From Streptomyces sp. NBC_01591 (GTDB lineage Bacteria > Actinomycetota > Actinomycetes > Streptomycetales > Streptomycetaceae), in the NCBI RefSeq assembly GCF_035918155.1, contig NZ_CP109327.1, positions 2,790,001 through 2,854,000 on the forward strand: 64,000 nucleotides of DNA. Direction: 5' to 3'. Below the pieces are notes generated by a model. That model was not told the origin of the DNA. It worked only from the letters and a program-made list of their open reading frames with translations, and did no database searches. Below, one piece after another: positions 34,839 through 43,551 of this stretch. Position 1 is the stretch's first letter. Each line of letters opens with the position of its first letter. Position numbers and translations under genes: made by a program.

Positions 34839-35573
34839 TCACGCCCGATGCAGCCGCCCCCGCGCCACCAGTTCGAGCACCGTCGTGACGGCCACCGCCT
34901 GCACGGCCATCAGGGCTACCAGTACGAACAACTGCACGGCACCCGCCTGCACCGGTGAGGCGCCGCCCAGCAGCATGCCCACAAAGGCGCCCGGCAAGGT
35001 CACGAGCCCCACCGTCCGGGTCTGATCGAGCCCCGGCAGCAGCGCGTCCGATGCCGCGGGCCGGGCGATCTCCAGCCGCGCGTCACGGTCGAGCAGCCCG
35101 AGCGCCATACCCGCCTCCACCTCCCCGCGCCGGGTCGTCAGCTCGTCCAGCGCCCGCCTCCCGCCGAGCACGGTCGCGGTCAGCGCACCGCCGATGAGGA
35201 TGCCGGTCACCGGGATCAGCGCGATGCCCCGGACCGGGACGAGCCCGGTGAGCAGCAACAGGGCGACCACCGGCGCGACCCCCGCCCCGATCGGCAGCGC
35301 CGCCCACCACCAGGTGCGATTGCGGGTGATACGGCGGCCCGCGGTCCGCACCGCCACGGCGTACATCAGCGCCACGAACGCGAGCAGCGGCGGCAGCGAA
35401 CGCACCACCCAGCCGATGAGCAGGGAAACCGCGGCGAGTTGGACCGCGGCCCGCAGCCCGGCCACCAGAATCTCGCGCGACCGGCCGAGCGAGGCCAGCG
35501 CGGCGACCGCGGCCGCCGCCGCGAGCAGCAGGGCGAGGACGACCCCGAGCGTGATGTTGACCGGTAGCAGCAC
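34839..35573 (-). CDS. ABC transporter permease, FetB/UPF0014 type
   Basis: This 244-aa membrane protein has about seven helices of the UPF0014 family. It includes GLRAAVQLAAVSLLIGWV, RTAGRRITRNRTWWW, GALTATVLGGRRALDELTTR, and DALLPGLDQTRTVGLVTLPGAFVGMLLGG. In E. coli FetB works with FetA as a putative iron exporter. No ATPase gene is adjacent here, so its partner must lie elsewhere. The GTG start at 35573 gives MLLPVNITLG. Confidence 0.85.
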   Translation of the reverse strand: MLLPVNITLGVVLALLLAAAAAVAALASLGRSREILVAGLRAAVQLAAVSLLIGWVVRSLPPLLAFVALMYAVAVRTAGRRITRNRTWWWAALPIGAGVAPVVALLLLTGLVPVRGIALIPVTGILIGGALTATVLGGRRALDELTTRRGEVEAGMALGLLDRDARLEIARPAASDALLPGLDQTRTVGLVTLPGAFVGMLLGGASPVQAGAVQLFVLVALMAVQAVAVTTVLELVARGRLHRA

Positions 35574-35840
35574 GCCGCAACCCTACGGCCGGGCCGGTTC
35601 GAGCCCCTCGCGCGAATCGGCCGCAGGCGTCGTCGAATTGTCGCCACGTCAGCCTTTGCGCCCGCGCAGATGCGGACGTACGCCCCCATGCTCCAGACCC
35701 GTTCGTCAGAACTCTTGATGTGACGTGCCCATGTCGCCACTCTGTTACCTGGTGCCCACCCCACGGAAACCTGGCGCCGCCACGATGGCCGGGCCCCACG
35801 GGTCACCCGTCCAAGGTCCCCCCACATCAAGGGAGTTCGC

Positions 35841-36485
35841 ATGTCTGGTGTCTACGCGCGTCGCATCGCCGTCGTCGCCGCATCCGCCGCCTTCGCTGCA
35901 ACCACCGGTCTGCTCACCGCCCCCACCGCCCAGGCGGCCATGCCCACCCCGGTCTCCGCTTCGACCGCCCGCACCTACCTGGGCGAGCTGACCGTCTCCG
36001 CGGAGGGCTCGTCGACCGGCTACAGCCGCGACAAGTTCCCGCACTGGATCACCCAGTCGGGCGCCTGCAACACCCGCGAGGTCGTGCTCGAACGCGACGG
36101 CACGAACGTGGAGCAGAGCTCCACCTGCGCTGCCGTCAGCGGCAGTTGGTACTCGGAGTACGACGGTGCCACCTGGACCGCCGCGTCCGATCTGGACATC
36201 GACCACATGGTCCCGCTCGCCGAGGCCTGGCGGTCGGGCGCCAGCAGCTGGACCACCGCCGAACGCCAGGCGTACGCCAACGACCTGACGCGTCCGCAGC
36301 TCATCGCGGTCACGGACAACGTCAACCAGGCCAAGGGCGACAAGGACCCGGCCGAGTGGCTGCCCTCGCGCACCGCGTACACGTGCACGTACGCGCGCGC
36401 CTGGGTGCACGTGAAGCACTACTACGACCTGACCGTCGACTCGGCCGAGAAGAGCACCCTGCAGTCCATCCTGAACAACTGCTGA
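35841..36485 (+). CDS. Secreted HNH endonuclease (DUF1524/GmrSD-like)
   Basis: This 214-aa exported nuclease has a signal peptide (about 1-34, ending PTAQAA). The mature domain has two Cys pairs (CNTREVVLER; STCAAVSGSW), then the catalytic DIDHMVPLAEAWRSGASSW and LTRPQLIAVTDNVNQAKGDKDPAEW, the HNH beta-beta-alpha metal pattern. It should degrade extracellular DNA or RNA for nutrition. AAGGGAG precedes ATG 35841. A strong terminator follows. Confidence 0.88.
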   Translation: MSGVYARRIAVVAASAAFAATTGLLTAPTAQAAMPTPVSASTARTYLGELTVSAEGSSTGYSRDKFPHWITQSGACNTREVVLERDGTNVEQSSTCAAVSGSWYSEYDGATWTAASDLDIDHMVPLAEAWRSGASSWTTAERQAYANDLTRPQLIAVTDNVNQAKGDKDPAEWLPSRTAYTCTYARAWVHVKHYYDLTVDSAEKSTLQSILNNC

Positions 36486-36573
36486 TCCCCACACCGGACT
36501 CGAGCCCCTGGTGAGGGGCCCGATCGAGGGGCCCGATCGGAACCGTCCCCCCTCCTCGCGTAGTTCCGCACCG

Positions 36574-36604
36574 TACGGAGCCGTGCATGCCGCACGGCTC
36601 CGTA
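36574..36604 (+). terminator. Terminator after the HNH nuclease gene
   Basis: TACGGAGCCGTGC (36574-36586) pairs perfectly with GCACGGCTCCGTA (36592-36604) around a 5-nt loop. Confidence 0.85.
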
Positions 36605-37082
36605 TCCGTGTGCACGGGACGACGCGAGGAGGACACACTTCGCCGCCGATCCGGCCCCGAACGCGCCCGCACGCGCTGGGGCCATCGGCGTATTTTCGGC
36701 CGAGTACGGCCACTCCTGGCCGACACCCACGCGGCCCGCGAGCCCGACGAACAGCCGCACCAGCACTGCGCCCCGTGCGGCACGAACGAACCGGTGTATC
36801 GCCGGTCCAGCGGCACAGGACCAGCGGACCATGGTTCGGCAACCAGCTCATACCCCTGACCCCGCATGGCCGGAAAGCTGCGCTGCCATTGGTTCAGGCC
36901 AAGGCGGCGGAGGGGAGGTTCGCAGGCGAAGGCGGTGCCGAACCGGAGCCTGACCAAGAATCACGGGGCAGCTTTCGGCCAGTCGACAGAATGTTGAACT
37001 TGCAAGCATTGGTGAGGTTTCCCTAATCTGAGGCACTCAATCGGTTCACGTCCCCACCAGACCGAAGGAGCCCTCCCCTCCC
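36605..37082. other. Gene-free region before doxX, with candidate promoter
   Basis: This stretch has only short GC-biased frames and no convincing gene. Near its end, TTGCAA (37000-37005) and TAATCT (37024-37029) with an 18-bp spacer look like a promoter for the DoxX gene. I see nothing else definable in 36605-36990. Confidence 0.4.
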
Positions 37083-37538
37083 ATGCACACACGCTTGAAC
37101 CAGGCTCAGCCCTACGCACTCGGCCTCTTCCGGATCGTCATAGGCCTGCTCTTCGCCTGCCACGGCGCCGCCTCGCTCTTCGGCGTCCTCGGCGGCGCCA
37201 TGAACGGCAACTCCATACCCACCGGCACCTGGCCCGGCTGGTACGCGGCGGTCATCCAGCTCGTCGGCGGCATCCTCGTGACGCTCGGACTCGGCACCCG
37301 TATCGCCGCCCTGATCTGCTCCGGCTCCATGGCGTACGCGTACTTCAAGGTCCACCAGCCCGAGGCCCTGTTCCCGCTGCAGAACGGCGGCGAGCCCTCG
37401 GCCGTCTTCTGCTGGGCGTTCCTGCTGCTGGTCTTCACCGGCCCCGGCGCACTGGCCCTGGACCGGCTGTTCAGCCGGGGCGGCACGGAGCGCGAGAAGG
37501 ACCGCGCATCCGAGCAGGCCCCGCCCGTCACGGTCTGA
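37083..37538 (+). CDS. DoxX-family membrane protein
   Basis: This 151-aa protein has four hydrophobic segments. The DoxX pattern is clear: LGLFRIVIGLLFACHGAASLFG, then TWPGWYAAVIQLVGGILVTLGLGTRIAA, the YFKVHQPEALFPLQNGGE loop and FCWAFLLLVFTGPGALALDRLF. DoxX proteins are associated with oxidoreductase membrane complexes and oxidative stress in mycobacteria. AAGGAG lies before ATG 37083. It is monocistronic, with a candidate promoter upstream and a complex hairpin downstream. Confidence 0.87.
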   Translation: MHTRLNQAQPYALGLFRIVIGLLFACHGAASLFGVLGGAMNGNSIPTGTWPGWYAAVIQLVGGILVTLGLGTRIAALICSGSMAYAYFKVHQPEALFPLQNGGEPSAVFCWAFLLLVFTGPGALALDRLFSRGGTEREKDRASEQAPPVTV

Positions 37539-37611
37539 TCCGCGCGGGACCGGTCCTCGCGCCCACGCGGGCCGTTCCCCGCACCCGCTCCCCGTTCCGT
37601 CGCGGGCCGTT

Positions 37612-37673
37612 CCTCACGTACATCCGGGTGTGCACCCGGAACCGGGGCTTCCCATTTCCGGGTGTACGTGAGG
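37612..37673. repeat. Nested, mutually exclusive inverted repeats (terminator region)
   Basis: CCTCACGTACATCCGG (37612-37627) can pair with CCGGGTGTACGTGAGG (37658-37673), 16 positions with one G-U. Inside, CCGGGTG (37624-37630) pairs with CACCCGG (37633-37639). CACCCGGAA (37633-37641) can also pair with TTCCGGGTG (37656-37664). The three stems compete for the same bases. It lies after the DoxX gene and before the DedA gene promoter. Confidence 0.65.
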
Positions 37674-37798
37674 TTCCCAACATCGCAGGCATTTGTCGAT
37701 CAACGGATTAACGCCAGGCGTACGCTGTACAGCTGACCCTGCCGCTCCTGCCGCTCCCCTGCGACGTCGCGGCGTTGTTCCGAATCGGGGAGTAGTAG

Positions 37799-38464
37799 GT
37801 GCTTGAGAGTGTCGGCGCACTGATGGGCAGCCCATGGATCTACGTCGTGGTCGCCCTTTCAGTGCTCCTGGACGTCTTTCTGCCCCTGCTGCCCAGTGGG
37901 GTCCTGGTGATCACCGCCGCCACGGCCGCCGCCGCCGGTTCGACGACCGTCGCGGGCGCCGCCGAGCAGGTGCCCGAGGTCCCCTCGCTCCTCGCCCTGA
38001 TCCTCTGTGCCGCCACCGCCTCGGTGCTCGGCGACCTCGTCGCGTACCGGCTGGCCTGGCGCGGCGGGGAGCGCCTGGACCGGGCCATCGCCCGCTCCCG
38101 CCGCCTCACCTCAGCGCAGGAGCGCCTCGGCGCCGCCCTCGCCCGGGGCGGCGGCATCCTCGTCATCATCGCCCGCTTCGCCCCGGCCGGACGGTCGGTG
38201 GTCTCCCTGGGCGCGGGCGCCGCGCATCGCAAGGTCAAGGAATTCCTGCCCTGGTCGGCCCTGGCGGGCGTGGCATGGGCCGTCTACAGCGTGGGCCTCG
38301 GCTATTTCGGCGGCCAGTGGCTCGGCGCGACGTGGGTGGGCACGGCCGTCTCGGTTCTCGCCCTGTTCGTGGCGGGCGCCCTGGCCGCCTACTTCATGCG
38401 CCGCCCGGCGGCGGAAGCAGCCGCCGCGGCAGCGGCGACCGCCACGGCCACTACGGCGTCCTGA
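37799..38464 (+). CDS. DedA-family (SNARE-associated) membrane protein
   Basis: This 221-aa membrane protein of the DedA superfamily is thought to move lipid carriers across the membrane. It has FLPLLPSGVLVITAATAAAAG, ALILCAATASVLGDLVAYRLAWRGG, and the conserved RFAPAGRSVVSLGAGAAHRKVKEFLPWSALAGVAWA, the F-x-P-x-x-R...G loop region. An Ala/Thr-rich tail ends it. The GTG start 37799 follows GGGGAG. Its last 14 bp overlap the convergent DUF2277 gene. Confidence 0.85.
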   Translation: MLESVGALMGSPWIYVVVALSVLLDVFLPLLPSGVLVITAATAAAAGSTTVAGAAEQVPEVPSLLALILCAATASVLGDLVAYRLAWRGGERLDRAIARSRRLTSAQERLGAALARGGGILVIIARFAPAGRSVVSLGAGAAHRKVKEFLPWSALAGVAWAVYSVGLGYFGGQWLGATWVGTAVSVLALFVAGALAAYFMRRPAAEAAAAAAATATATTAS

Positions 38465-38675
38465 CCGCACCCCGGATCTCCAGCCCGTCCAGCAGTCTGA
38501 CGGTCGCCTCGGTGATCTCGTCGACGGCCCGGTCGAACACCTCCTGGTTGTGCGCGGCCGGAGCGCGGAAGCCGGACACCTTGCGTACGAACTGCAGGGC
38601 GGCGGCCCGGATCTCCTCCTCGGTGGCCTCTTCGGGGATGGCGGGCGGGCGAAGGGTCTTGATGCTGCGGCACAT
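38451..38675 (-). CDS. DUF2277 protein
   Basis: This 74-aa protein starts with the family-typical MCRSIKTLRPPAIPEEATEE and continues AALQFVRKVSGFRAPAAHNQ, EVFDRAVDEI. DUF2277 proteins are small, soluble and of unknown function. ATG 38675 matches the family N-terminus; the longer frame to 38753 is not needed. Its 3' end overlaps the DedA gene tail on the opposite strand. Confidence 0.85.
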   Translation of the reverse strand: MCRSIKTLRPPAIPEEATEEEIRAAALQFVRKVSGFRAPAAHNQEVFDRAVDEITEATVRLLDGLEIRGAVRTP

Positions 38676-38749
38676 GTCTCCAGTGTGAACCGGACCACTG
38701 ACAACCGCCCCGCCCCGGCCGCCGTCCCCCTCACCAGTTCCCCTGCCTT

Positions 38750-40087
38750 TCACCGGATCCGTTCGACGGCGGGGATCTCGTACGTACCGTCGAGGATCCC
38801 GGGCCCCGGCGCGCAGAGCCTGAGCACGGACCGGAAGTCCCCGTCGGGCGCGGGCAGCCAGTTCGCCGCCGCGACCGGGTCGTCCGGCCGCTCCCGCTGC
38901 ACGCGGATCGTCAGCGAACCGTCCTCCCCGTACACCAGGCCAGGGGTACGGGGACCGACCGAGCGGCGGCCCGCCGGGGTCCCGGCGAGGCGATGACCGG
39001 GCACTTCGTACACAGCCAGGGACCAGGACGCCCCGGCCGACGGCCGGCCCTCGAAGCGCAGCACGTAGGAGTGGGCCCCGTTCAGCTGTTCGCCCCCGTC
39101 GTCACTCAGGGTGTGGGCGCACACCGCCTCGTAGCCGTGGACGCCCCACAGCGCGCTCCGTGCCGCCACCGCCCTGGTCCGGTAGGACGCCTCCCGGTCG
39201 GCGATCCGCCACTCCGGGGAGTCGATGGTTCCGACACCGTAGTGGTCGAGGTTGTAGTCGAAGAGATGCGGATCCATCACCCATCCCCCGCGCGCCGCCG
39301 CGGCCCGGCTCGCCTCCTCCACCCACGCCCTGCCCCGGGCCAGGCCCTCGGTCAGTGCGCGTACGAGGGCGGTATCGGCGCAGGTGTAGGGCGAGGGACC
39401 CTCCTCCAGCAGCCCCAGCGGCTGGAACCGGTCCTGATGCGCCTGGTCGGGCGCGGACGGCGGGAAGTCGGCCATCCACACCCTGAGCTGCTCGAAGAAC
39501 CGCAGCGGCTCCGGTACGTCGGGGTCGGGCGCGGGCAGCCCCGTGCGGTGCGTACCCGGTTCGGCGTACGTGACGCTCAACTGCTCCTGGAGCACGCGAA
39601 CCCGCTCAGGGTCGTCGGAGCCGTCGCAGGCCTTGCGCCCGATGACGGAGACGACGGAGGTGGGTGCGTCGATGACCCCGAGCACGTCGTCGGGCACGCT
39701 GCCCGCCCAGCCAGGGGGAACGACGAGCCAGTCCCCGGCCCGGGTGCCGGTGGCGCGGCGGCCGACGTACGCGAAGTTGTTGGTCCAGGCATCGACGAAC
39801 TGCAGCACGCCGTACGCGCCGTCCGCACCGGGAAGGTGCAGCAGCACCGGTCCACCGGAGAGATCGAGCTGGGCAACGGAGCGGACGGTGCCGTCGTCGA
39901 CGATCGTGTCGCCGGACATGAAGGGCATGTCCGGCGACGCCGACCGGCCCGCGTGCGCGAAGTGGTTGAAGGGCGCGGGCGGCAGCGAACCGAAGCCCGT
40001 CTGCATGAAGCCCTCGACCACCGACAGGTCACGGACCAGCGGGTACCCGTAGACGTACGCCTCGGCGGCAAGAGCGGCGAGTTCCAC
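38750..40087 (-). CDS. DUF1254/DUF1214 domain protein
   Basis: This 445-aa protein has an N-terminal DUF1254 region (ALAAEAYVYGYPLVRDLSVV, ANNFAYVGRRATGTRAGDWL-like DAWTNNFAYVG, VPPGW) and a C-terminal DUF1214 region (SYVLRFEGRPSAGASWSLAVYEVPG, PDGDFRSVLRLCAPGPGILDGTYEIP). No signal peptide was found, unlike many relatives. The function is not established. The GTG start at 40087 has GGAGGAGG upstream; the longer open frame to 40621 is spurious because it crosses the next gene. Confidence 0.82.
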   Translation of the reverse strand: MELAALAAEAYVYGYPLVRDLSVVEGFMQTGFGSLPPAPFNHFAHAGRSASPDMPFMSGDTIVDDGTVRSVAQLDLSGGPVLLHLPGADGAYGVLQFVDAWTNNFAYVGRRATGTRAGDWLVVPPGWAGSVPDDVLGVIDAPTSVVSVIGRKACDGSDDPERVRVLQEQLSVTYAEPGTHRTGLPAPDPDVPEPLRFFEQLRVWMADFPPSAPDQAHQDRFQPLGLLEEGPSPYTCADTALVRALTEGLARGRAWVEEASRAAAARGGWVMDPHLFDYNLDHYGVGTIDSPEWRIADREASYRTRAVAARSALWGVHGYEAVCAHTLSDDGGEQLNGAHSYVLRFEGRPSAGASWSLAVYEVPGHRLAGTPAGRRSVGPRTPGLVYGEDGSLTIRVQRERPDDPVAAANWLPAPDGDFRSVLRLCAPGPGILDGTYEIPAVERIR

Positions 40088-40116
40088 CTCTGCCTCCTCC
40101 CGGCACCGCGCTCCCC

Positions 40117-40551
40117 TCAGATGACCGCCTTCGAGCGCTCCGTGCACAGGGCCCAGATCACGAACACGTCGATGCCGATGGAGACGATTGCCCAGAGCGG
40201 CTGGTACGGCAGCCAGATGAAGTTGATGATCAGGCTGATGGCGGCGAGCACCACACCCGTGACACGGGCCCAGGCGGCGCCCTTGAGGATGCCCCAGCCG
40301 ACGACTCCGAGCACGATGCCGAGGACGAGGTGGATCCATCCCCAGGAGCTCACATCGAACTTGAACGTGTAGTTCCTGACGTGCGCGTAGACATCGTCGG
40401 TGGCGATACCACTGATGCCCTTGATCACTCCGAGGACACCGTCGACAAGCAGCAGAACACCGGCAAAAATGATTCCGCTGGCTGCCCAGGGGTTGAGTTC
40501 CCCCTGGCCGGCGGAACCGACCGGACCTGACGTAGGCGCTGAGTGTGCCAT
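40117..40551 (-). CDS. Four-helix membrane protein (DUF7144-like)
   Basis: This 144-aa protein has four transmembrane helices: WAASGIIFAGVLLLVDGVLGVIKG, WIHLVLGIVLGVVGWGILKG, WARVTGVVLAAISLIINFIWLPY and LWAIVSIGIDVFVIWAL. The layout matches a widespread actinobacterial membrane family of unknown function. AAGGAG precedes the ATG. It lies 29 bp upstream of the DUF1254 gene on the same strand, probably in one transcript. Confidence 0.8.
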   Translation of the reverse strand: MAHSAPTSGPVGSAGQGELNPWAASGIIFAGVLLLVDGVLGVIKGISGIATDDVYAHVRNYTFKFDVSSWGWIHLVLGIVLGVVGWGILKGAAWARVTGVVLAAISLIINFIWLPYQPLWAIVSIGIDVFVIWALCTERSKAVI

Positions 40552-40715
40552 CGAAACTCCTTGGCCGGATCGGGACTACGGGACAGAACCGACCTTGCGC
40601 GGCACCTTCCCGCGCAACCACTCCGACGCACCCATACGGGTGACGGCCCGGATCGCGGTGCGGGGGGCGCGGAGCCGAGAAGCCGCCCCGCGCCCCCGCG
40701 CCTCCCCGGCCATCG

Positions 40716-41357
40716 CTACGACGAAGGAAGCCGCGTCACCTTCGAGACCTTGCACGTCATCTTGCCCGGGACCTTCCCCAGCCCCTGGGCCTTCTGCACC
40801 GACTTCTGCCCCGCCGCCAGATCGGTCGCCGTCGCCAGCCCCGAGGCCCGGCGGGTACCGTCTCCGTCCACGAACTCCACGGACACGATGTAGGACGCCT
40901 GGGTATCGGAGTGGTTCACGATCTCCACATCCGCATCCGGCCACTCGGTCAACGAGTCCACCTGGCACCGGGTGATCCGCACATCGCCCTCGGCGTCCGT
41001 GCCCTCCAGGGCAGGCAGCTCCGTGGGCGCATCGGAGGCCTCACCAGGCTCGGGCGCACCACTCGCAGCAGGTGACCCGCCCTCCGTGGCCTCCACCGCC
41101 GACGGCTTCGACTTGGCCGACGACGAGTCGCCACCGCTGGTCACGGCGATCAGCACACCGAGCGCCAGCAGCACGGCCACCCCACCGACCACGGAGAGCG
41201 TGACGATCAGCCCGGTACGGGACTTCTTGGGCGGCTGCGGATAGCCGTACGCCGTGGGCGCGGGGTGCGGCCAATGCTCGTACGGCGACGAGGACGGCGG
41301 CTGCTGACCCGGCTGGGGCTCCTGACCGGGCTGGGGCGGCGGATAGCCGTACGACAT
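40716..41357 (-). CDS. Membrane-anchored secreted protein with Pro/Tyr-rich N-terminus
   Basis: This 213-aa protein has a cytoplasmic head rich in Pro, Gln and Tyr (MSYGYPPPQPGQEPQPG), KKSR, and one transmembrane helix (about 47-70, GLIVTLSVVGGVAVLLALGVLIAV). An acidic linker and an extracellular beta-type domain follow (about 125-213, ITRCQVDSLTEWPDADVEIVN, SYIVSVEFVDGDGTR, MTCKVSKVTRLPSS) with two Cys. The domain resembles FxLYD-type beta sandwiches. The function is unknown. It is divergent from the MerR gene. Confidence 0.75.
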   Translation of the reverse strand: MSYGYPPPQPGQEPQPGQQPPSSSPYEHWPHPAPTAYGYPQPPKKSRTGLIVTLSVVGGVAVLLALGVLIAVTSGGDSSSAKSKPSAVEATEGGSPAASGAPEPGEASDAPTELPALEGTDAEGDVRITRCQVDSLTEWPDADVEIVNHSDTQASYIVSVEFVDGDGTRRASGLATATDLAAGQKSVQKAQGLGKVPGKMTCKVSKVTRLPSS

Positions 41358-41413
41358 GTATCCCCCCTGGGACGGTGCTGACGTGACCAGGACACGTTAC
41401 GGCGAGCCCGATC

Positions 41414-41436
41414 TTGACTCTCCCGCAGGGGGAGGC
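41414..41436 (+). promoter_or_regulatory. MerR-type promoter/operator
   Basis: TTGACT (-35, 41414-41419) is followed by the dyad TCTCCCGCAGGGGGAG inside a long spacer and then a degenerate -10 near 41440. This is the classic MerR arrangement, 16 bp upstream of the MerR gene start, and suggests autoregulation. Confidence 0.65.
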
Positions 41437-41451
41437 CTGAGGGTTACGGGC

Positions 41452-42366
41452 ATGAACGGCGACGCGCTCCTCCCGATCGGGGATCTGGCCAGGCAGACCG
41501 GGCTGACGGTGAAGACCGTCCGCTTCTACTCCGACCGCGGGATCGTGTCCCCTGCCGCCCGCAGTCCCGCCGGCTACCGCCTCTACGACCCCGACGCCGT
41601 GGCACGTCTCCGCCTGGTCCGGACCCTGCGCGAGCTGGGACTCGACCTTTCCACGACCCGCAAGGTCGCCGACCGCGAACTCTCCCTCCCCGAGGTCGCC
41701 GCAACGCACGCCCAGGCGCTGACAGTGCAGATCCGTACGCTGCGGATGCGGCGCGCGGTGCTGACGGCAGCGGCCGGGCGCGGTTCCACACCCGAGGAGC
41801 TGAAAGCCATGCACGAACTGACCAGGCTGTCCGAGAACGAACGCCGCCGCCTGATCGACGACTTCCTCGCCACCGCGTTCGGCGGCCCGGACGCCGCCCC
41901 CGGATTCGCCGGAATCATGCGCTCGATGACCCCGGAGCTGCCCGAGAACCCCGACTCCGAACAGGTCGGTGCCTGGATCGAGTTGGCCGAGCTGACCCAG
42001 ACCCCGGACTTCGCCACCCTCATACGCCGCCTGGCCGCCCACGTATCAGCCGACCTCACCCGCCCCGACCTCACCGCAACGATCCACGCCCACGTCACCC
42101 CGGCCCTGCGAGCGGGCATCGCCCCGACGTCACCGCAGGCCGACCCGATCATCAAGGCAGTCACGACCGGATACGCCCACCCCACCACGGGCCATGACCT
42201 GCTGACCTTCCTGAAAAGTGCGAACGACCCCCGCCGCCGGCGCTACCTCCAACTGCTCGCCGTAATCAACTCCTGGCCACCCCCGGAAGACTCGACACCG
42301 GCCTTCACCTGGCTCATCGAGGCCCTCACCAACAGCGCTGATGCGGCCGGGACGGGCCGAACTTAA
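41452..42366 (+). CDS. MerR-family transcriptional regulator
   Basis: This 304-aa regulator has an N-terminal winged HTH (PIGDLARQTGLTVKTVRFYSDRGIVSPAARSPAGYRLYDPDAVARL, residues 8-52), the dimerisation helix (EVAATHAQALTVQIRTLRMR) and a large C-terminal domain of about 190 residues. The C-terminal domain (SENERRRLIDDFLATAFGG and onward) is a ligand domain shared by BltR-like actinobacterial regulators. The ligand is unknown. The start at ATG 41452 is close behind its own MerR-type promoter. Confidence 0.88.
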   Translation: MNGDALLPIGDLARQTGLTVKTVRFYSDRGIVSPAARSPAGYRLYDPDAVARLRLVRTLRELGLDLSTTRKVADRELSLPEVAATHAQALTVQIRTLRMRRAVLTAAAGRGSTPEELKAMHELTRLSENERRRLIDDFLATAFGGPDAAPGFAGIMRSMTPELPENPDSEQVGAWIELAELTQTPDFATLIRRLAAHVSADLTRPDLTATIHAHVTPALRAGIAPTSPQADPIIKAVTTGYAHPTTGHDLLTFLKSANDPRRRRYLQLLAVINSWPPPEDSTPAFTWLIEALTNSADAAGTGRT

Positions 42367-42408
42367 ACTGGCGGAGGCCCAGAAAACACCAGGTGAGGGA
42401 GGCAGGTC

Positions 42409-42483
42409 ATGGCCAAGCGAGGAAACAAGCGCCGCGCCCGCAAGAAGAAGAACGCCAACCACGGCAAGCGCCCCAACGCCTGA
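42409..42483 (+). CDS. Ribosomal protein bL37
   Basis: This 24-aa, strongly basic protein reads MAKRGNKRRARKKKNANHGK, then RPNA. It is the bL37 protein of the actinobacterial large ribosomal subunit, first seen in mycobacterial ribosome structures. The ribosome site GTGAGGGAGG lies 7-10 bases before ATG 42409. It is too short for most gene finders. A hairpin terminator follows. Confidence 0.88.
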   Translation: MAKRGNKRRARKKKNANHGKRPNA

Positions 42484-42520
42484 TCCGAACCCAACGGGCA
42501 GCCCAGAACCCTGCGCCGCA

Positions 42521-42554
42521 GTGCCCCGGGAAGAGCACGTGCCTTCCGGGGCAC
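42521..42554 (+). terminator. Terminator after the bL37 gene
   Basis: GTGCCCCGG-G-AAG (42521-42533) pairs with CTTCCGGGGCAC (42543-42554), with one bulged G. Confidence 0.6.
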
Positions 42555-42680
42555 CAGCAGTGCGCGGTCCTCGATGCCTGTGGTCGGTCGTATTGCTCGT
42601 ACGGGTGCGTATCTCGTGCAGGTTCTGGCCCAGATGTCCAGGCTTGGCCTCACGATGTCTCCTCGTGAAGGTGAAAGAAC

Positions 42681-42977
42681 ATGCCGACGTACGTCAGCTT
42701 GCTGAGCTGGACCGATCAAGGGGTCCGAAACTACAAGGACACCGCAAAGCGCGCCGAGGCCTTCGGGTCAGCGGTACAGAAACTCGGGGCGAAGCTCCTG
42801 AACGTCTACTGGACCGTCGGTCCGTACGACCTGGTGGCCATCGTCGAGGCGCCCGACGACGAAACTGCCACGGCAGCACTCCTGCAGCTCGGTGGGGTGG
42901 GCAACGTCCGCTCCACGACTCTGCGGTCCTTCGACCCAGAGGAGATGGAGCGCATCATCGCCAAGGCGGCCGGCTGA
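42681..42977 (+). CDS. GYD-domain protein
   Basis: This 98-aa dimeric alpha/beta-barrel-type protein reads MPTYVSLLSWTDQGVRNYKD, then NVYWTVGPYDLVAIVEAPDD with the namesake GxYD motif, and VRSTTLRSFDPEEMERIIAK. GYD proteins are small and lack an assigned function. A GTGAAGGTG site precedes the ATG. It is the last intact chromosomal gene before the element scar. Confidence 0.85.
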   Translation: MPTYVSLLSWTDQGVRNYKDTAKRAEAFGSAVQKLGAKLLNVYWTVGPYDLVAIVEAPDDETATAALLQLGGVGNVRSTTLRSFDPEEMERIIAKAAG

Positions 42978-43007
42978 CGACCCACGTCGCCCAGAGCACC
43001 CGGCGCG

Positions 43008-43253
43008 GTGCCCGGACCGGCCGGGCCTGCGGGTCCACCTGGTCCAGCAGGAGCGGACGGCGCGGCGGGGAAGGACGGCGCGGCCGGGCAAGACGGTCGG
43101 GACGGCCAGACCTGCCCCGCCGGCTACTCGCTCCAGCCGCCGCCGGACGATCCGGACGCGCTGGTGTGCCGCCGCGACAGCTCACCGAGCAACCCTGGCT
43201 CCTCGCCGTCCCCGACCGTCTTCGGGCTGCCGCCCGACCGCCGCCGCTCCTGA
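43008..43253 (+). pseudogene. C-terminal fragment of a collagen-like repeat protein
   Basis: The frame contains about ten Gly-X-Y triplets (GPAGPAGPPGPAGADGAAGK, then DGAAGQDGRDG) followed by TCPAGYSLQPPPDDPDALVC and a Ser/Pro tail. The frame is open back to the GYD stop, and GTG 43008 has no good ribosome site. It is probably the tail of a longer element-borne collagen-like protein whose N-terminal part was lost. Confidence 0.5.
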
Positions 43254-43263
43254 CCGGCTACGC

Positions 43264-43296
43264 CCCCTGTCCGGCTTCGGCTTGGCAGGGGTTCTC
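43264..43296 (+). terminator. Element hairpin 1
   Basis: CCCCTG (43264-43269) and CAGGGG (43286-43291) flank GTCCGGCTTCGGC-type inner sequence, followed by TTCTCGT. It is related in sequence to the hairpin at 43552. Confidence 0.5.
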
Positions 43297-43551
43297 GTCA
43301 TGCTGCTGCGTATCGGTGGGCCTGGTCGACGCGCCACAGGCCCGCTGTCACCCGTGCAGACGAAGCAGAATCGATCAGCCTTGCCGGGCCGCTTGGGCGG
43401 AGCTGTGTGACCTGGTTAGCTGCTACTGCCGCCTGGTTTGCACCCAGGTGACCAGCTCAGCGCAGCTGGGCGGCACTCCGCCCCTTACTCCGCTCCCTTC
43501 TCGGGGAAGGGGGCGGATCCCCGCCGGATCGTCGCCGGTCACGAACCACGC

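Noticed and set aside
37008..37030. Possible DtxR/iron box before the DoxX gene
   Set aside because: TGAGGTTTCCCTAATC resembles only one half of the consensus and lacks proper dyad symmetry.
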